DNA of 5,659 bases, taken from NCBI GenBank assembly GCA_011391185.1, contig JAABRB010000241.1, positions 1 to 5,659 of the forward strand, in the 5' to 3' direction. This DNA comes from Betaproteobacteria bacterium. GTDB taxonomy: Bacteria; Pseudomonadota; Gammaproteobacteria; Burkholderiales; SG8-39. The position numbers were made by a program, and so were the translations under genes. The first letter of the stretch is position 1; each line of letters opens with the position of its first letter. The notes beneath the pieces were generated by a model. The model saw nothing but the letters and a program-made list of their open reading frames with translations. It made no database searches and was not told the DNA's origin. Below are positions 5,649 to 5,659 of the stretch, one piece after another.

Positions 5649-5659
5649 TGCTTACTGCT

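Overview
This 5.66-kb window is GC-rich, gene-dense bacterial chromosome. The codon use, a TACAAT-type -10 box just before one gene, and the protein styles point to a Betaproteobacterium (Burkholderiales-like). This is inferred from general appearance; no marker gene is present to prove it.

Layout, left to right. The last 49 codons of a GGDEF (diguanylate cyclase) protein enter from the left edge (+). A TauD/TfdA-type Fe(II)/2-oxoglutarate dioxygenase follows on the minus strand, tail to tail with it. A 109-bp divergent spacer then separates the dioxygenase from a plus-strand pair: a single-domain cupin protein and, 13 bp later, a ten-helix EamA/DMT transporter. The transporter converges, with a 12-bp gap, on a minus-strand lipoprotein of unknown function that carries an HELKH motif. 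A second divergent spacer (154 bp) holds a 14-bp perfect palindrome. It separates the lipoprotein from a DinB-fold protein (+) with an intact His triad. A 108-bp spacer with a 12-bp perfect palindrome leads to a large glutamine-synthetase-fold enzyme (+), probably a gamma-glutamyl-amine ligase rather than a housekeeping GlnA. The window ends in a compact three-hairpin REP-like palindromic repeat.

How the genes fit together: the cupin and transporter look co-transcribed, and the divergent dioxygenase may share a control region with them. That suggests uptake or export plus oxidative modification of a small molecule, but nothing identifies the substrate. The glutamine-synthetase-like enzyme keeps its metal-binding residues but has Leu where the ammonium-flap Glu normally sits, which fits use of an organic amine. 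I see no phage, transposase, toxin-antitoxin, CRISPR or RNA gene. Overall this is an ordinary metabolic region. The best leads are the ligase's altered active site, its possible leaderless start, the uncharacterised HExxH lipoprotein, the operator-like repeats in the spacers, and the terminal REP-like element.
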